Positions 19,701-27,787 of a stretch of DNA of 60,023 bases are shown piece by piece (the first letter of the stretch is position 1; every line of letters begins with the position of its first letter). The stretch spans positions 1-60,023 of the forward strand of contig JANQLV010000031.1 of NCBI GenBank assembly GCA_028280415.1, read 5' to 3'. The stretch comes from Saprospiraceae bacterium (GTDB lineage: Bacteria > Bacteroidota > Bacteroidia > Chitinophagales > Saprospiraceae). The notes beneath the pieces were generated by a model. It saw nothing but the letters and a program-made list of their open reading frames with translations. It searched no databases and was not told the DNA's origin. The translations under genes were made by a program, and so were the position numbers.

Positions 19701-20182
19701 ACAATATTAATCTCGCCTATCATGGTTACCGGGCTCTCGAACCGGGGTTTAATGTTTACATTGAACATGAGAATGATACTTCCATAAAAACAATCAATGT
19801 CTATCCCCATGAGCTGGGAAGGGTCTTTCTCAATCTTCTAAATAATGCTTGTTATGCAGTTGCACAAAAGCAAAAAAAATCAGACTCCAGTTATCGACCT
19901 TTGATAAAGGTCAACACCTATAACAAAAAGGATAGTGTAGAAATCCGAATAAAAGATAATGGTCCTGGCATTCCGAATCAACTCAAAGAAAAAATCTTCG
20001 AACCTTTTTTTACCACCAAGAAAACAGGCTTGGGAAATACTGGTCTGGGTCTATCCATTAGCTATGATATTATTGTCAATCGACACGAAGGAAAACTATG
20101 GGTAGTCTCCGAACCGGATCAGTTCACGGAATTTGTTATTATTTTGCCGAAAAAGGATATAGAGCATATAGCCAATCCCTAG
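16724..20182 (+). CDS. beta-propeller sensor histidine kinase (two-component, no receiver)
   Basis: The preferred ATG at 16724 gives 1152 residues and a clean signal peptide (MVKTVCLFFYCLLTSQVIGQ). The upstream TTG at 16679 overlaps a TATAATTTG promoter-like stretch and is less likely. Domains: periplasmic two-component-regulator propeller (about 25-690; blades such as DKRGRLWLGTTLHGVYIYDPE and DEDGDFWVGTYNGISLVSPEG), Y_Y_Y domain (about 705-789), one membrane segment (about 795-812), coiled coil, HisKA with the H-box His901 in GIAHEIKNPLNF, and HATPase with the N-box (LLNNACYA) and DNGPGIP, FEPFFTTK, GLGLS. Unlike typical Bacteroidota HTCS proteins it ends after the kinase core, so it must pass phosphate to a separate receiver, perhaps those encoded at 27.4-30.9 kb. 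Confidence 0.9.
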   Translation: MVKTVCLFFYCLLTSQVIGQKNLSLPKLSPSSVQNFSNYSSFPSLCFEDAWEDQSGRLWLKVCGATRISSNIHLFQFDGYSFKLIEGALAQLDGNDQFIDLYKNKKVVGFLDDPSKKRLFFYDLYKDQMQFYELAIPGRIAHLKVSERQNIFLTVRLEDKIILYKWESGQLIEEGHFRDRSLIENKTLVDPIQYIHHDENVFWAALGEAGHLLRFDKKNKTQKKILLEEFLEQEQVSSFYKVGSPDHLPVKALVQNENFYVMSNFKKTNNFFKWYQQKNNFKPVENLPSNWNAQNIFNDEIGNVLFLFKDSSKKYQAILQDIKGNRFDYSAFFENIEENIYQIRSSDFKKQVIFCTTRGIVAAKVKASEAIRGFLPDKHIRAMAELPDGRILVNTQYKNQYIINPSNNSSTLLSPPDSCRFAWTRISPDSSENLWTATNDRIYQYNPATNTCFNYPCKSDLIRFFSFINPQEVALINLRQELYFHDLSTQETRPFLEDGKVKAFPGFVNEIIYDPREFLWVATSKGLFKINLKTGLSEDLGSKGLFQSSRFLSMYLDKRGRLWLGTTLHGVYIYDPETGIIKNLNNEDGLPNNTIASIIADEDGDFWVGTYNGISLVSPEGKLITNIYEKDGLTNRENNRYATLKTKDGKLCIGTIKGLNYIDPQKVKERLIGKQDLKIYLNNLRHFDQKLGKDTILEGRLSNIEILNLPASRRFLSIDFSLSNYFKPEENQYAYMLEDIDKDWIDLGNQHFLNLNNLPAGEYRLLVKGSDGRGNWTSQPLVIPIRAEAIFYKQVWFYLLVSAIFFAGAFLWITRLRKEVNKATKKIRADKNVIEQQAQREKARAEKMEQQAKQIKIQAQKLSKSLEELQEKNEEILIAQKQLIQQEKLASLGQITAGIAHEIKNPLNFVNNFAEGSIDILKELQEELENNKAQLSEDSFKLILSLINELSQNAFDIQSNGVRVDRIIRSMMDHARGTNSELRPIDLSQLLEDNINLAYHGYRALEPGFNVYIEHENDTSIKTINVYPHELGRVFLNLLNNACYAVAQKQKKSDSSYRPLIKVNTYNKKDSVEIRIKDNGPGIPNQLKEKIFEPFFTTKKTGLGNTGLGLSISYDIIVNRHEGKLWVVSEPDQFTEFVIILPKKDIEHIANP

Positions 20183-20223
20183 CATAGCTCAAACATGGGC
20201 ACAATGTTTTATAATGATCTCTC

Positions 20224-20289
20224 CGAATAAATAATGCACCTTTCAGATCAATTAATGCTAATAACAAAATACGCTAAGTCCTAAATTTG
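20224..20289 (+). promoter_or_regulatory. operator array G: two direct repeats and TAAATTTG -7, no gene directly downstream
   Basis: Copies start at 20224 (CGAATAAATAATGCAC) and 20245 (AGATCAATTAATGCTA), 21 bp apart; a much weaker copy may start near 20205. TAAATTTG starts at 20282, 37 bp after the start of the last copy. The predicted transcript from about 20297 enters DNA with no open frame and may be a noncoding RNA ending near the T-run at 20528. Confidence 0.65.
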
Positions 20290-20915
20290 CATAAAGGAAA
20301 ATTCTAAAATTCAATTCTGATCGAATATTTTTTGATCTGCATTACTGTCATTGAGCTTTCCATAAACAGGGATATTTAAGAATAGCTCAAGACAAGTCAT
20401 TTCCTGGTCAGGGATCATCATTCAAATTGATAATCCACTTAATGTCATAATCCAGTTGACCAGGTGATGAGCATTTTTAAGAGGAAAGAGTCCAATTGAC
20501 GAGGGGGTTCATTGGGTTTTCTTTCCTTTTTTTAATATTGAAGTAATTCGGCAATTTGGAATACAAAGCATCCCAGAGAACTTATCATCGATCCTTTCTA
20601 CTTGTACTAACATGAAACCTTGGAGGCAAAATCGACTTTCGATACTCGATTTTCGAAATTCGAGTAACGAGTGTCGAATTACGAATAAAGTTCCTGGTGA
20701 TCATTGCCCTATTCATTTTGTCAGTACATCTATTTTCTACTTTCCCATTCAACTTACAGCGTTTTGTTTTTCCATAAAAACATCTTTCCATACAAGATTT
20801 CTATTTACCACTCTACCCTATTCCAAAAACTCCACATTCACTCATTCAATCATTCTCCCATTCAAGCATCCAGGCATTCTCCCATTCAAGCATTCAAGCA
20901 TTAAGACATCCAATC

Positions 20916-21024
20916 ATTCCATATAGTCCACCTTCCGAATAAATAATCCACTCCTAAAGAATAATTGATCCACTTATTAGAACAGATGGTGCGATAGGAA
21001 AACCTTTATTCACCCCCATCTTTG
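20916..21024 (+). promoter_or_regulatory. operator array C: four direct repeats before the beta-helix T9SS gene
   Basis: Copies start at 20916 (ATTCCATATAGTCCAC), 20936 (CGAATAAATAATCCAC), 20958 (AGAATAATTGATCCAC) and 20979 (AGAACAGATGGTGCGA), spaced 20, 22 and 21 bp. CATCTTTG starts at 21017, once more 38 bp after the start of the last copy. Transcription is predicted from about 21031, giving a leader of about 52 nt before the start at 21083. Confidence 0.83.
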
Positions 21025-21082
21025 TAGTGTAACTCCATTAAGAATCTTTAATCTTTATTTTAACTATTGTAATCCATTTAAA

Positions 21083-23359
21083 ATGAAACAGGTAAGCGAA
21101 TTTACAAAGATCAAATTTCTCCGACTAAACATCTTATTATTATGCCTCTTTAGTCTGGGGACAACTTATAGCCAAACTGCCACCTGGAACGGAAATTCCG
21201 GAACTCAGTGGGATTTGGCAACTAATTGGACCTTCGCCAATGGTGGCTCCTTGAGCAACAGCGCTACGGTGTATACGATCCCCGCTAATATGACCGGCCC
21301 CAGTACAGTAATAGGTAGTTCCATGACCATCAAAAGGCTGGTACTTGAAAATGATGCCTCTGCAAACATCCCTTCCGGATTTACACTTACCATCGATGGG
21401 GCCAATGACGATGGTTTGGAATCAGATGGAACTTTTACGAATAAAGGAATCATCAATATTTCATCTGTTAGTAGTAACGGGATTCGCAATGAAGGCATCT
21501 TTAATCATAGTGCCGGAACGCTCAATATCAATAATACTAACCGGGATGGTATTATCAATACAGGTGGCGGTACTTTTAACAATAATGCGACCATCAATAT
21601 CGGTAACACCGGAAATATTGGCGATGAGGGGCTGAGTAATTATGTTACCTTCAATAACAATGGAAACGGAGTAATCAATATTCATAATTCTTCGGAGCCT
21701 GGTCTGTACAATGCTAACGGTTTTTTTAGCAATTCCGGGAAAATCAATATAGGCCAGGGCGCTTCCAACGGGGACATTACCTTTGAAGGAATCTGGAATG
21801 AACTCGCCGATTTCACTAATAATGCTACCGGAGTCATCAAAATAGACAATTGCGGACGCGAAGCTATTAAAATAGATGCAGGAATAACGTTTACCAACGA
21901 AGGAGAAATATCAATAGGCACTACAGGTAGCGCTAACAATGTAGCTAATTCGGGTATTGCTGTATCCGGGACATTGGAAAATTTCTCAGGAGGAATGATC
22001 GAAATAGAAAATACCTTTGCCAATAGTATATTAGTTACAAACGGTGCATTTTTTATGAATTTAGGAACCACCAGTATGTCAGATGGTTTCGCAATCAATT
22101 CAGGGGCAGAGGTAGATGGTAATGGTACTTATAAAGTTGGAGGTGATTGGGAAAACAATGGTACGTTTAACGAAGATGATTCTACTGTAGAATTTATCGG
22201 AAGTGCCAATTCTAATATCAGTGGAAGCCAATCAAGCAAGTTTTATAATCTGAAAATCAATAAAACTAGCGGCGAACTTGTTTTAAATAAAAATATAATC
22301 ATAAGAGAGGAATTGGAAATGACATCTGGTAATATAAACCTTGATGAAACTACTCTGAATATTGGAGCCGGAGCTAATATCATTAATGAGTCCGCTTCCA
22401 GTTATATTTACGGAAACGATGCAAATGCGTATATAGAATTCCAGGGTTTGATTTTTCCATTTGTCGTTCCGGGTAACCTGGGTAATCTGGGTGTAGAAAT
22501 TCTTTCCAGCATAAACGCCACGGGATTTATAAATATCAGACGATATCATAAAGCTCAGGTAGTTAACGGGGAAGAAGGCATCCTCAGATACTATGATGTA
22601 ACAACCAATGTCAGTAATCTAAATGCTACGGTACGTTTCCACTATCTGGATCATGAATTAAACGGTTTGTCCGAAGATGATCTGGGGCCTTACCGATTTG
22701 ATGGAGTCGACTGGGAGGAGTATCCGATTACGGATAATAACAGCAGCGCCAACTATATCGAGACCGATGGTATCAACAGTTTTTCAATATGGACCTTAGC
22801 CGAACCAACCGGGGCACTCCCTGTAGAATTTATTGATTTTCATGCAGAGAAAGCAGCAGCATCTACCGTTAATCTCTATTGGCAAACCGCATCTGAGATC
22901 AATAATGAAGGCTTTGAAGTTCAACACAGTACTGATGGTAGAAACTGGAACGAGATTGGTTTCGTAGCAGGAAAGGGAGATATCAACGAAAGAAATAGCT
23001 ATCGCTTTAATCATCAAGAAGCCCTTAATGGTCTGAACTATTACCGTTTAAAACAAATAGATTTTGATGGAAAGTTTTCTTTTTCCAGTATCGCAGTCGT
23101 TGAATTAGAAAAAACCACTGCTGAAATCTCCGTTTACCCTAACCCTACAAGCGATTTTATTAATATACAACTGGATCAGGCGACAACAAATGGAATCCTT
23201 CAAATTTTTAATGAAGCCGGAAGTTTGGTGAGTACAATGGATTTGAGCAGTCAAACAGAAAACTATACGATTTCACTAAAGCAGTTTCCCAAAGGCACTT
23301 ACTTTTTATGGCTTAAAACAGATTATTCGACACAACAGAAAAAAATAATTTTACAATAG
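21083..23359 (+). CDS. secreted beta-helix-like adhesin with T9SS sorting domain
   Basis: The 758-residue protein has a signal peptide (about 15-31, ending TTYSQ). Residues about 32-460 are short Asn/Gly/Thr-rich repeats (NEGIFNHSAGTLNINNTN, INTGGGTFNNNATINIGNTG, NNNGNGVINIHNSS), the look of a right-handed parallel beta-helix. A module starting at about 580 (LPVEFIDFHAEKAAASTVNL, SEINNEGFEVQHSTDGRNW, YRLKQIDFDGKFSFS) is the FnIII-like domain common before Bacteroidota sorting signals. From about residue 686 (VYPNPTSDFINI... FPKGTYFLWL) is a T9SS type A sorting domain. A surface adhesin role is inferred. Expression is predicted from array C; a strong terminator follows. Confidence 0.85.
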   Translation: MKQVSEFTKIKFLRLNILLLCLFSLGTTYSQTATWNGNSGTQWDLATNWTFANGGSLSNSATVYTIPANMTGPSTVIGSSMTIKRLVLENDASANIPSGFTLTIDGANDDGLESDGTFTNKGIINISSVSSNGIRNEGIFNHSAGTLNINNTNRDGIINTGGGTFNNNATINIGNTGNIGDEGLSNYVTFNNNGNGVINIHNSSEPGLYNANGFFSNSGKINIGQGASNGDITFEGIWNELADFTNNATGVIKIDNCGREAIKIDAGITFTNEGEISIGTTGSANNVANSGIAVSGTLENFSGGMIEIENTFANSILVTNGAFFMNLGTTSMSDGFAINSGAEVDGNGTYKVGGDWENNGTFNEDDSTVEFIGSANSNISGSQSSKFYNLKINKTSGELVLNKNIIIREELEMTSGNINLDETTLNIGAGANIINESASSYIYGNDANAYIEFQGLIFPFVVPGNLGNLGVEILSSINATGFINIRRYHKAQVVNGEEGILRYYDVTTNVSNLNATVRFHYLDHELNGLSEDDLGPYRFDGVDWEEYPITDNNSSANYIETDGINSFSIWTLAEPTGALPVEFIDFHAEKAAASTVNLYWQTASEINNEGFEVQHSTDGRNWNEIGFVAGKGDINERNSYRFNHQEALNGLNYYRLKQIDFDGKFSFSSIAVVELEKTTAEISVYPNPTSDFINIQLDQATTNGILQIFNEAGSLVSTMDLSSQTENYTISLKQFPKGTYFLWLKTDYSTQQKKIILQ

Positions 23360-23373
23360 TGAGTATGTTCAGT

Positions 23374-23412
23374 AGAGGCTTGCATGGCGCTCGCCATGGG
23401 CCTCTTCTTTTT
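23374..23412 (+). terminator. intrinsic terminator
   Basis: AGAGGC (23374-23379) pairs with GCCTCT (23400-23405) and, inside it, CATGGC (23383-23388) pairs with GCCATG (23393-23398); TCTTTTTTATT follows. It closes the beta-helix gene. Confidence 0.9.
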
Positions 23413-23592
23413 TATTCAATGCAAACCTCAATTCTTTATATCCGTATAAACCAATCCAAGAGGTTCCGAAAAGGGCTGCAAAATTCCACTATAATAATTT
23501 AACATAAAAACTACATCCAGTTGCGGACTTCACCTACATAATGCATTGGATAAGCTTAACTTTTCTATATTTATACGATCAAAAAACAAGCT

Positions 23593-26500
23593 TTGTATAA
23601 TAGATTATTGCAAGTTGCGGGCTTTCTATTACTCTTTTTACTTTTCTCACTAAAAGTAAGCGGACAATCCATATTCCAATTCCCCAAACTCAAACCTTCT
23701 TATTTTGAGTCTTTCGACCATTTGAAATCATACCCTTCAATGTGTTTTTCCGATGTCTTCCAGGATCGTGAAGGCAGACTATGGTTGAAAACCTGCTCCT
23801 CCGCCCGCCAATCCGGTTTGGTACTTTTCCAATTTGATGGTTATGAATTTAGTCCTGTAAAACAGGATCTCGATTCTTTGGAGGTAAAAACTGATTTTAT
23901 ATCTCTATATCAAGGGCATCAACTAATTGCCTTTGACCCTGCTCCTTCCATGAACAGGCTACTCTTTTATGATCTTTCTTCAAAAAAACTGGAATATCAA
24001 GATGTCGATATTGAAGGGAGCATTTCCATAATTACTGTCGCCAATCATGATCAAATCTTTATATTCAGTGAAGAGGCCCCTTTCTTTTATGTATATCTTT
24101 GGGAGGATAATCAATTACAGCTAGTCAGACAATTTGCTTTCGATCATCAAGCAATCAAGCATAATCATAAAAAAAAGAATTCTCAGGTTTATCATTTTAG
24201 TCAGGAAGAAGTCTGGACTGTTTCTGCGGATCTGGATAATCTTTTGAGACTCGATATTTCCACTGGTGCAGTTGAAGAATATGGCCAGGATCAATTCAGT
24301 TCTGAATACGAATACTCACTTTTGAGGGCCGGTAACTTTTTAAACTGGAGCATTAAAAAAACTTCAACAGCAACCTATCTCATCAGCAAGCAAAATATCT
24401 GGCGATTAGATAAAGAGAATGGAAAATTCGTTCTTTGTCTTGATCTCCCTGACAATTGGTTTGGTAGAGATGTTTTTGAAGATCAGCAAGGAAATGTGAT
24501 TTATCTTTTAGAAACAAAAGATTTGAGTTATCATGCTGTATTAGAAGATAAGTCTGGAAAAAAATATGATTATTCCAGCTTTCTTAAAGAACTGAGCTCA
24601 TCCGTCATAAACAAACTTATCAGCGAAAACTTTAAAGAACAAGTAATCATTTGCAGTAGCAAGGGCATTGCCTTCGCCAAAGCTTCAGCCTCCGAAGCCA
24701 TTCAGAATATCCTTCCCAATTACTCTATCCGAAAAATGGCTGAACTACCCGACCAGCGCATATTAATTACCACTCAGGCTAAAGATCGTTTTATCTATAA
24801 TTTAAAATCCGGAAAACTAACACTTTTTGACAATACTAAATGCTATTTTCACTATTCCACCTTGATTCCCGATCAGGAAGGAAATATCTGGAGCTCAGGT
24901 TTCGATGGACTGATCAAATATGAGCCAGAAACCGGTGCTTGTGAAATCATCGAAAATATTCCCAAAAAACTTGGCTTGTTCACTTTTATGAATGAACATC
25001 AGGTGATCATGATTAATGAGCGAAAGACCATAAATATTTATGATTTCAAATCTGGAATTACCACTCGATTAAGAGAAGGACTCAATGATTTCATTCTACA
25101 GGGCTTTCCTCATGACATTCATTATAGCAAAGACGGATGGTGCTGGATTGCTACCAGTAATGGTTTGTATAAAATTGATATAGATGCCGGAGTATACGAA
25201 GTACTTGGCTTTGAAGCGCCATTTTCTGCTCCCAGGTTTTTGTGCATACACGAAGATCAAAAAGGAAGATTATGGCTGGGAACTCCCCTGGCCGGGGTCA
25301 ATATTTATAATCCTGAAACCAGAGAATTGGAAAAAATCGATAGCGAAAAAGGATTGGCAAATAATACGGTAGTAAGCATTCAGGCAGATAGTAGTGGTGA
25401 CTATTGGTTGGGTACCTACAATGGTGTTTCCATTGTATCCCCGGAAGGTGAACTGATTGCCAATATTTTCGAAGAAGATGGCTTGTCCCATCGGGAAAAT
25501 AATCGATATGCCTATCTCAAAACCAAAAGCGGAAAATTACTCATCGGTACTATCGATGGCTTAAATATTATTGACCCCGAAGCACTTAAGGAAAGAGTTT
25601 TTAAGCCCAAGGATATAACAGTTTATCTAACCGATTTGAGCTATTCTAATTCGGATCAGGAGTTTGGTGAGGCTTTGATTAATTATAATTTGAATCCACT
25701 AAGGACCATTGTATTGCCCGCATCCAATCGGTTTATTAATTTCAAAGTGGCTTGCTCAAATTATTTTAGACCCGAAGTGAATCAATATGCCTATAAGTTC
25801 GAAGGCATTGATGAAGACTGGATTTATGTTGGTAATCAACATAATTTGAGTTTTAATAATCTTCCGACAGGAAAGTATCGGATATTAGTTATTGCCGGAG
25901 ATGATAATGGCAATTGGTCGGAGGAGCCACTCGTTTTAAATATTCGTGCCAAAACCATTTTTTACCAGCAAATATGGTTTTATCTGCTTTGCCTGGGACT
26001 GATTATCGGAGGTGCCTTCCTATGGATCAATCGCTTGAGGAACGAGGTTAAAAAAGCCACCAAAGAAATTCAGGAAGACAAAGAGATCATCGAACAACAG
26101 GCCATTCGAGAAAAGGCAAGAGCCGAAAAAATGCAAGAGCAAGCCCGGCAAATTGAGATACAGGCACAACGCCTAAGTCATTCCCTGGATGAATTACAAA
26201 AGAAAAACGAGGAAATCCTGCGCACTCAAAATCAGTTGATCCAACAAGAAAAATTAGCTTCATTGGGTCAGCTCACTGCCGGTATTGCTCATGAAATTAA
26301 AAATCCGCTTAACTTCATCAACAACTTTGCGGAGGGCTCCGTGGAACTATTACAGGACCTAATTGAAACAACGGAACGAAACAAATCACATCTTCCCACC
26401 GAAGAGCTGGAAGAAATGAAATTACTGATCGAAGATGTATTACAAAATTCAGTAGACATTAAAAATAATGGAAGTCGCCTGGATCTAATCGTGCATAGTA

Positions 26501-27045
26501 TGATGGATCATGCCAGAGGTAGCGGGAACGAAATCCAGCCCGTTAATCTTAATAAATTGATAGACGATAATATCAATTTAGCTCATCACGGATATCGGGC
26601 GCTTGAACCAGGTTTCAGTGTACACCTGGAAAAAGAATTCGATGAAACCATTCCTATGATCAAAGCTTATCCCCAGGAACTGGGCAGGGTTATACTCAAT
26701 CTTCTAAATAATGCTTTTTATGCGATCAGTAAAAAACAAAAAATAACGGATGAAGCATACCGCCCCCATGTACATATAAAAACCGTTTTAGAAAAAGCGG
26801 CAGAGGAAAATGAAAAGACATTCATCAGTGTACATATCAAAGACAATGGGAATGGAATTCCGAAACATATTAAGAAAAAAATCTTTGAGCCCTTTTTTAC
26901 CACCAAACCATCCGGACAGGGAAATACCGGTCTTGGACTTTCTATCGCTTACGACATTATCACCAAACAGCATCGGGGACAATTATTGCTCAGAAGCGAA
27001 CTGGATCAGTTTACTGAGTTTATCATTAAAATTCCGATTAAATAG
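23593..27045 (+). CDS. beta-propeller sensor histidine kinase, paralogue of the kinase at 16.7 kb
   Basis: The 1150-residue protein has the same plan as the kinase at 16724: signal peptide (RLLQVAGFLLLFLLFSLKVSGQ region, about 4-25), propeller blades (DQKGRLWLGTPLAGVNIYNPE, DSSGDYWLGTYNGVSIVSPEG), Y_Y_Y domain at about 700-790, one membrane segment at about 796-813, coiled coil, H-box His900 in GIAHEIKNPLNF, and HATPase with LLNNAFYA, DNGNGIP, FEPFFTTK and GLGLS. No ATG fits the signal peptide, so the start is taken as TTG at 23593. Similarity is highest in the kinase core and drops in the first 350 residues of the sensor, as expected if the two copies see different ligands. No receiver or HTH is attached. 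Confidence 0.88.
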   Translation: MYNRLLQVAGFLLLFLLFSLKVSGQSIFQFPKLKPSYFESFDHLKSYPSMCFSDVFQDREGRLWLKTCSSARQSGLVLFQFDGYEFSPVKQDLDSLEVKTDFISLYQGHQLIAFDPAPSMNRLLFYDLSSKKLEYQDVDIEGSISIITVANHDQIFIFSEEAPFFYVYLWEDNQLQLVRQFAFDHQAIKHNHKKKNSQVYHFSQEEVWTVSADLDNLLRLDISTGAVEEYGQDQFSSEYEYSLLRAGNFLNWSIKKTSTATYLISKQNIWRLDKENGKFVLCLDLPDNWFGRDVFEDQQGNVIYLLETKDLSYHAVLEDKSGKKYDYSSFLKELSSSVINKLISENFKEQVIICSSKGIAFAKASASEAIQNILPNYSIRKMAELPDQRILITTQAKDRFIYNLKSGKLTLFDNTKCYFHYSTLIPDQEGNIWSSGFDGLIKYEPETGACEIIENIPKKLGLFTFMNEHQVIMINERKTINIYDFKSGITTRLREGLNDFILQGFPHDIHYSKDGWCWIATSNGLYKIDIDAGVYEVLGFEAPFSAPRFLCIHEDQKGRLWLGTPLAGVNIYNPETRELEKIDSEKGLANNTVVSIQADSSGDYWLGTYNGVSIVSPEGELIANIFEEDGLSHRENNRYAYLKTKSGKLLIGTIDGLNIIDPEALKERVFKPKDITVYLTDLSYSNSDQEFGEALINYNLNPLRTIVLPASNRFINFKVACSNYFRPEVNQYAYKFEGIDEDWIYVGNQHNLSFNNLPTGKYRILVIAGDDNGNWSEEPLVLNIRAKTIFYQQIWFYLLCLGLIIGGAFLWINRLRNEVKKATKEIQEDKEIIEQQAIREKARAEKMQEQARQIEIQAQRLSHSLDELQKKNEEILRTQNQLIQQEKLASLGQLTAGIAHEIKNPLNFINNFAEGSVELLQDLIETTERNKSHLPTEELEEMKLLIEDVLQNSVDIKNNGSRLDLIVHSMMDHARGSGNEIQPVNLNKLIDDNINLAHHGYRALEPGFSVHLEKEFDETIPMIKAYPQELGRVILNLLNNAFYAISKKQKITDEAYRPHVHIKTVLEKAAEENEKTFISVHIKDNGNGIPKHIKKKIFEPFFTTKPSGQGNTGLGLSIAYDIITKQHRGQLLLRSELDQFTEFIIKIPIK

Positions 27046-27080
27046 AAAACACTATTATCTGATATTCCCTTCCCAGCTCC

Positions 27081-27146
27081 TGAATAAATACTCCACTTTT
27101 TAGAATAAATGATAGGAAGGCTAAGCAATAGCTCTACCTATCTTTG
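27081..27146 (+). promoter_or_regulatory. operator array D: two direct repeats before a short noncoding transcript
   Basis: Copies start at 27081 (TGAATAAATACTCCAC) and 27102 (AGAATAAATGATAGGA), 21 bp apart; TATCTTTG starts at 27139, 37 bp after the start of the second copy. Only about 90 bp separate the promoter from a perfect intrinsic terminator, with no open frame between them. Confidence 0.78.
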
Positions 27147-27152
27147 TAGAGC

Positions 27153-27245
27153 ACTATTCATACAACGAATGTAATCTTTTCATTATTAACTCCTTTAGGT
27201 TTTCAATACCTTAGCTGTACCATTATTGATGGTACAGCTTTTTAA
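27153..27245 (+). ncRNA. candidate small RNA (about 90 nt) under the operator array
   Basis: The predicted transcript runs from a start about 7 nt after TATCTTTG (27139-27146) to the T-run after a perfect 10-bp hairpin. Its single ATG (in GAATGTAATC) is immediately followed by TAA, so no peptide is encoded. The unpaired 5' part contains ACTCCTTTAGG, which could pair with purine-rich ribosome-binding regions. No known RNA family is recognised; the exact ends are inference. Confidence 0.6.
27213..27243 (+). terminator. intrinsic terminator of the candidate small RNA
   Basis: AGCTGTACCA (27213-27222) pairs perfectly with TGGTACAGCT (27230-27239), 7-base loop, followed by TTTT and a second T-run. 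Confidence 0.9.
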
Positions 27246-27256
27246 GTTTTTACAAA

Positions 27257-27322
27257 AGATTATATAATCCACCTCATAGAATAAATAGTACGAAAGGCGC
27301 CCTGTAAATTAGTCTATATTTG
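27257..27322 (+). promoter_or_regulatory. operator array E: two direct repeats before the receiver/kinase/AraC-hybrid operon
   Basis: Copies start at 27257 (AGATTATATAATCCAC) and 27278 (AGAATAAATAGTACGA), 21 bp apart; TATATTTG, a perfect TAnnTTTG, starts at 27315, 37 bp after the start of the second copy. The leader to the ATG at 27383 is about 54 nt. This places the same operator in front of the operon that encodes an AraC-type DNA-binding protein, which suggests autoregulation. Confidence 0.8.
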
Positions 27323-27382
27323 TTAAAAATCAGATTGATGATAAGTATCGAGCTGGCGATCCTAAAAAATTAATTAAAAATT

Positions 27383-27754
27383 ATGAAAATACTGGTAGTC
27401 GATGATGAAAAAAGTGTTCAACGCCTGTATCAACAGCGTTTTAGGAAAGAAGCCCGGGCAGGTAAGGTAGAATTACACTTTGCTTTTTCAGGAGAAGAAG
27501 CACTGCACTTTTTATCCGAAGGTGGTGCAGATGATTTAACGCTCATCCTTTCAGATATCAATATGCCGAAAATGAGCGGATTGGAATTACTCAAGATTGT
27601 GAAAGATCAATATCCTGAACTAAAGGTACTCATTATTACTGCTTATGTTGATAATAATAACCGCAACCAGGCCATTAACCTGGGAGCTAATGACTATCTC
27701 ACTAAACCAATAGATTTCAATGTATTAAAAGAAAAAATTTTCCATATGGTATAA
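27383..27754 (+). CDS. single-domain response regulator (receiver only)
   Basis: The 123-residue protein is a stand-alone REC domain: acidic pocket VVDDE (residues 5-9), phospho-acceptor Asp58 in LILSDINMPKMSG, the conserved Thr in LIITAY (about 84-89) and Lys in YLTKPID (about 107-113). No output domain is attached, so it probably relays phosphate or inhibits a partner by protein contact. It is the first gene of a same-strand operon with a kinase (33 bp gap) and the REC-kinase-REC-AraC hybrid, so it is a natural intermediate between the receiver-less kinases of this region and the hybrid. Confidence 0.93.
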   Translation: MKILVVDDEKSVQRLYQQRFRKEARAGKVELHFAFSGEEALHFLSEGGADDLTLILSDINMPKMSGLELLKIVKDQYPELKVLIITAYVDNNNRNQAINLGANDYLTKPIDFNVLKEKIFHMV

Positions 27755-27787
27755 ATCTAAATTTCCCAATATTAAAATGCGATCAGG

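Larger units (their letters stand above)
20183..21082. other. 900-bp gene-free region with two operator arrays and low-complexity repeats
   Basis: Besides arrays G and C (listed separately), this stretch holds an inverted-repeat cluster of TCGA/CGAGT words at about 20636-20681 and a low-complexity block at about 20830-20910. In that block the 19-mer CATTCTCCCATTCAAGCAT occurs twice (20851, 20875), followed by CATTCAAGCATT repeats. A 104-codon open frame over this block has repetitive, biased composition and is not credible as a gene. From 20290 to 20530 no frame is open; AGGAAAG (20482-20488) can pair with CTTTCCT (20521-20527) before a T-run. Confidence 0.6.

Noticed and set aside
20612-20926. 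104-codon open frame on the plus strand
   Set aside because: It runs through the CATTCAAGCATT low-complexity block and an operator region; composition is repetitive, there is no signal or family, and a frame overlaps on the other strand.
23529-23573. possible further operator array before the second propeller kinase
   Set aside because: CACCTACATAATGCAT resembles one copy, but it is single and off the 37-38 bp distance (35 bp).
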